A stretch of 64,000 nt of DNA from Nocardia shimofusensis NBRC 100134 (lineage in GTDB: Bacteria > Actinomycetota > Actinomycetes > Mycobacteriales > Mycobacteriaceae), in assembly GCF_001613125.1 (NCBI RefSeq), contig NZ_BDBT01000013.1:62001-126000 (forward strand), given 5' to 3'. Positions 63,661 through 64,000 of the stretch are shown here, one piece after another (position 1 is the stretch's first letter; the number at the start of each line of letters is the position of its first letter). Below the pieces are notes generated by a model. That model had not been told where the DNA came from, searched no databases, and saw only the letters and a program-made list of their open reading frames with translations. The translations under genes and the position numbers were made by a program.

Positions 63661-64000
63661 ATGAGTGAGTCCAGCGAACGTAACAGCGGCGCCGTCGCAG
63701 CCCGTCCTGTTCAGGAACATCGCTACGACGTCGTCATCGTCGGTGCCGGCGGCGCGGGTATGCGCGCGGCCATCGAGGCGGGCCCCCGTGTCCGGACGGC
63801 CGTACTGACCAAGCTGTACCCGACCCGTAGCCACACCGGCGCGGCCCAGGGCGGCATGTGCGCCGCGCTGGCCAACGTGGAAGAGGACAACTGGGAGTGG
63901 CACACCTTCGACACCGTCAAGGGTGGTGACTACATCGTCGACCAGGACGCCGCGGAGATCATGGCCAAGGAGGCCATCGACGCGGTGCTCGACCTGGAGA
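63661..64000 (+). CDS. sdhA: Succinate dehydrogenase flavoprotein subunit SdhA (partial, cut by window end)
   Basis: The first 113 residues are visible. They start at ATG 63661 and contain the FAD-binding loop [14 protein letters not shown] and the [14 protein letters not shown] segment with the covalent-FAD His. The reading frame runs on to the window edge. It is the catalytic subunit that oxidises succinate to fumarate, expected to be followed by sdhB. Confidence 0.96.
   Translation, partial: MSESSERNSGAVAARPVQEHRYDVVIVGAGGAGMRAAIEAGPRVRTAVLTKLYPTRSHTGAAQGGMCAALANVEEDNWEWHTFDTVKGGDYIVDQDAAEIMAKEAIDAVLDLE

Overview
The window is high-GC, gene-dense chromosomal DNA from a mycolic-acid-containing actinomycete, most likely Nocardia or a close relative. 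The evidence is the dense GC-rich coding on both strands, many GTG starts, a mycothiol-dependent isomerase-family protein, a type VII secretion-style gene cluster, the AccA3/AccD5/AccE acyl-CoA carboxylase genes, and gene order that follows (from memory) the Rv3274c to Rv3318 stretch of Mycobacterium tuberculosis. No insertion sequence, prophage, CRISPR array or rRNA was seen.

Layout. 1-4.3 kb: end of an unknown gene, a mycothiol-dependent isomerase-family protein, a peptidase E-like protein, a GlcD-type FAD oxidase, and small proteins. 4.4-8.8 kb: fadE25, a TetR regulator, purE-purK, GtrA. 8.9-11.5 kb: a two-component system with a 17-bp tandem repeat upstream, and a membrane PH-domain protein. 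11.6-19.3 kb: the acyl-CoA carboxylase block birA / accD5-accE-maf and accA3, with an Fe-S-type regulator and a rhodanese (sseA) that lacks its catalytic cysteine between them. 19.3-22.9 kb: patatin-like lipase, a Ser/Thr kinase with a DUF4352-like sensor, and a small protein. 23.1-26.7 kb: lysine degradation (lat, lrp, and pcd). 26.75-30.4 kb: initiator tRNA-Met and a three-gene conservon (sensor kinase-like, roadblock, DUF742) without the usual GTPase. 30.5-38.6 kb: GMC oxidoreductase, nei, lhr, histidine phosphatase. 38.8-48 kb: an HpnE-like oxidoreductase with a TetR gene, glpD/glpK, a PLP aminotransferase preceded by a strong palindrome, and two poorly known envelope or secreted proteins. 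48.2-55.9 kb: lpdA, a gamma-glutamylcyclotransferase-like protein, amiA1/amiB1, deoD-pmmB, upp. 56.0-58.2 kb: a translationally coupled four-gene module carrying an NlpC/P60 cell-wall hydrolase with an N-terminal WXG motif. 58.2-64 kb: an Rv3311-like protein, add, deoA, cdd, and sdhC-sdhD-sdhA (sdhA cut by the window end).

How the genes work together. AccA3 (biotin carboxylase/carrier), AccD5 (carboxyltransferase), AccE and BirA (biotin loading) form a propionyl/acetyl-CoA carboxylase supply line for methyl-branched lipids. deoD, pmmB, upp, add, deoA and cdd form a nucleoside salvage set, in which the PGM2-like PmmB may act as the phosphopentomutase. Lat and Pcd convert lysine to alpha-aminoadipate. 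Many genes have a TANNNT -10 box only 6-9 bases before the start codon and no Shine-Dalgarno, so leaderless transcripts appear to be a main mode of expression here.

All family assignments and comparisons with M. tuberculosis are from reading and memory; no database search was run.
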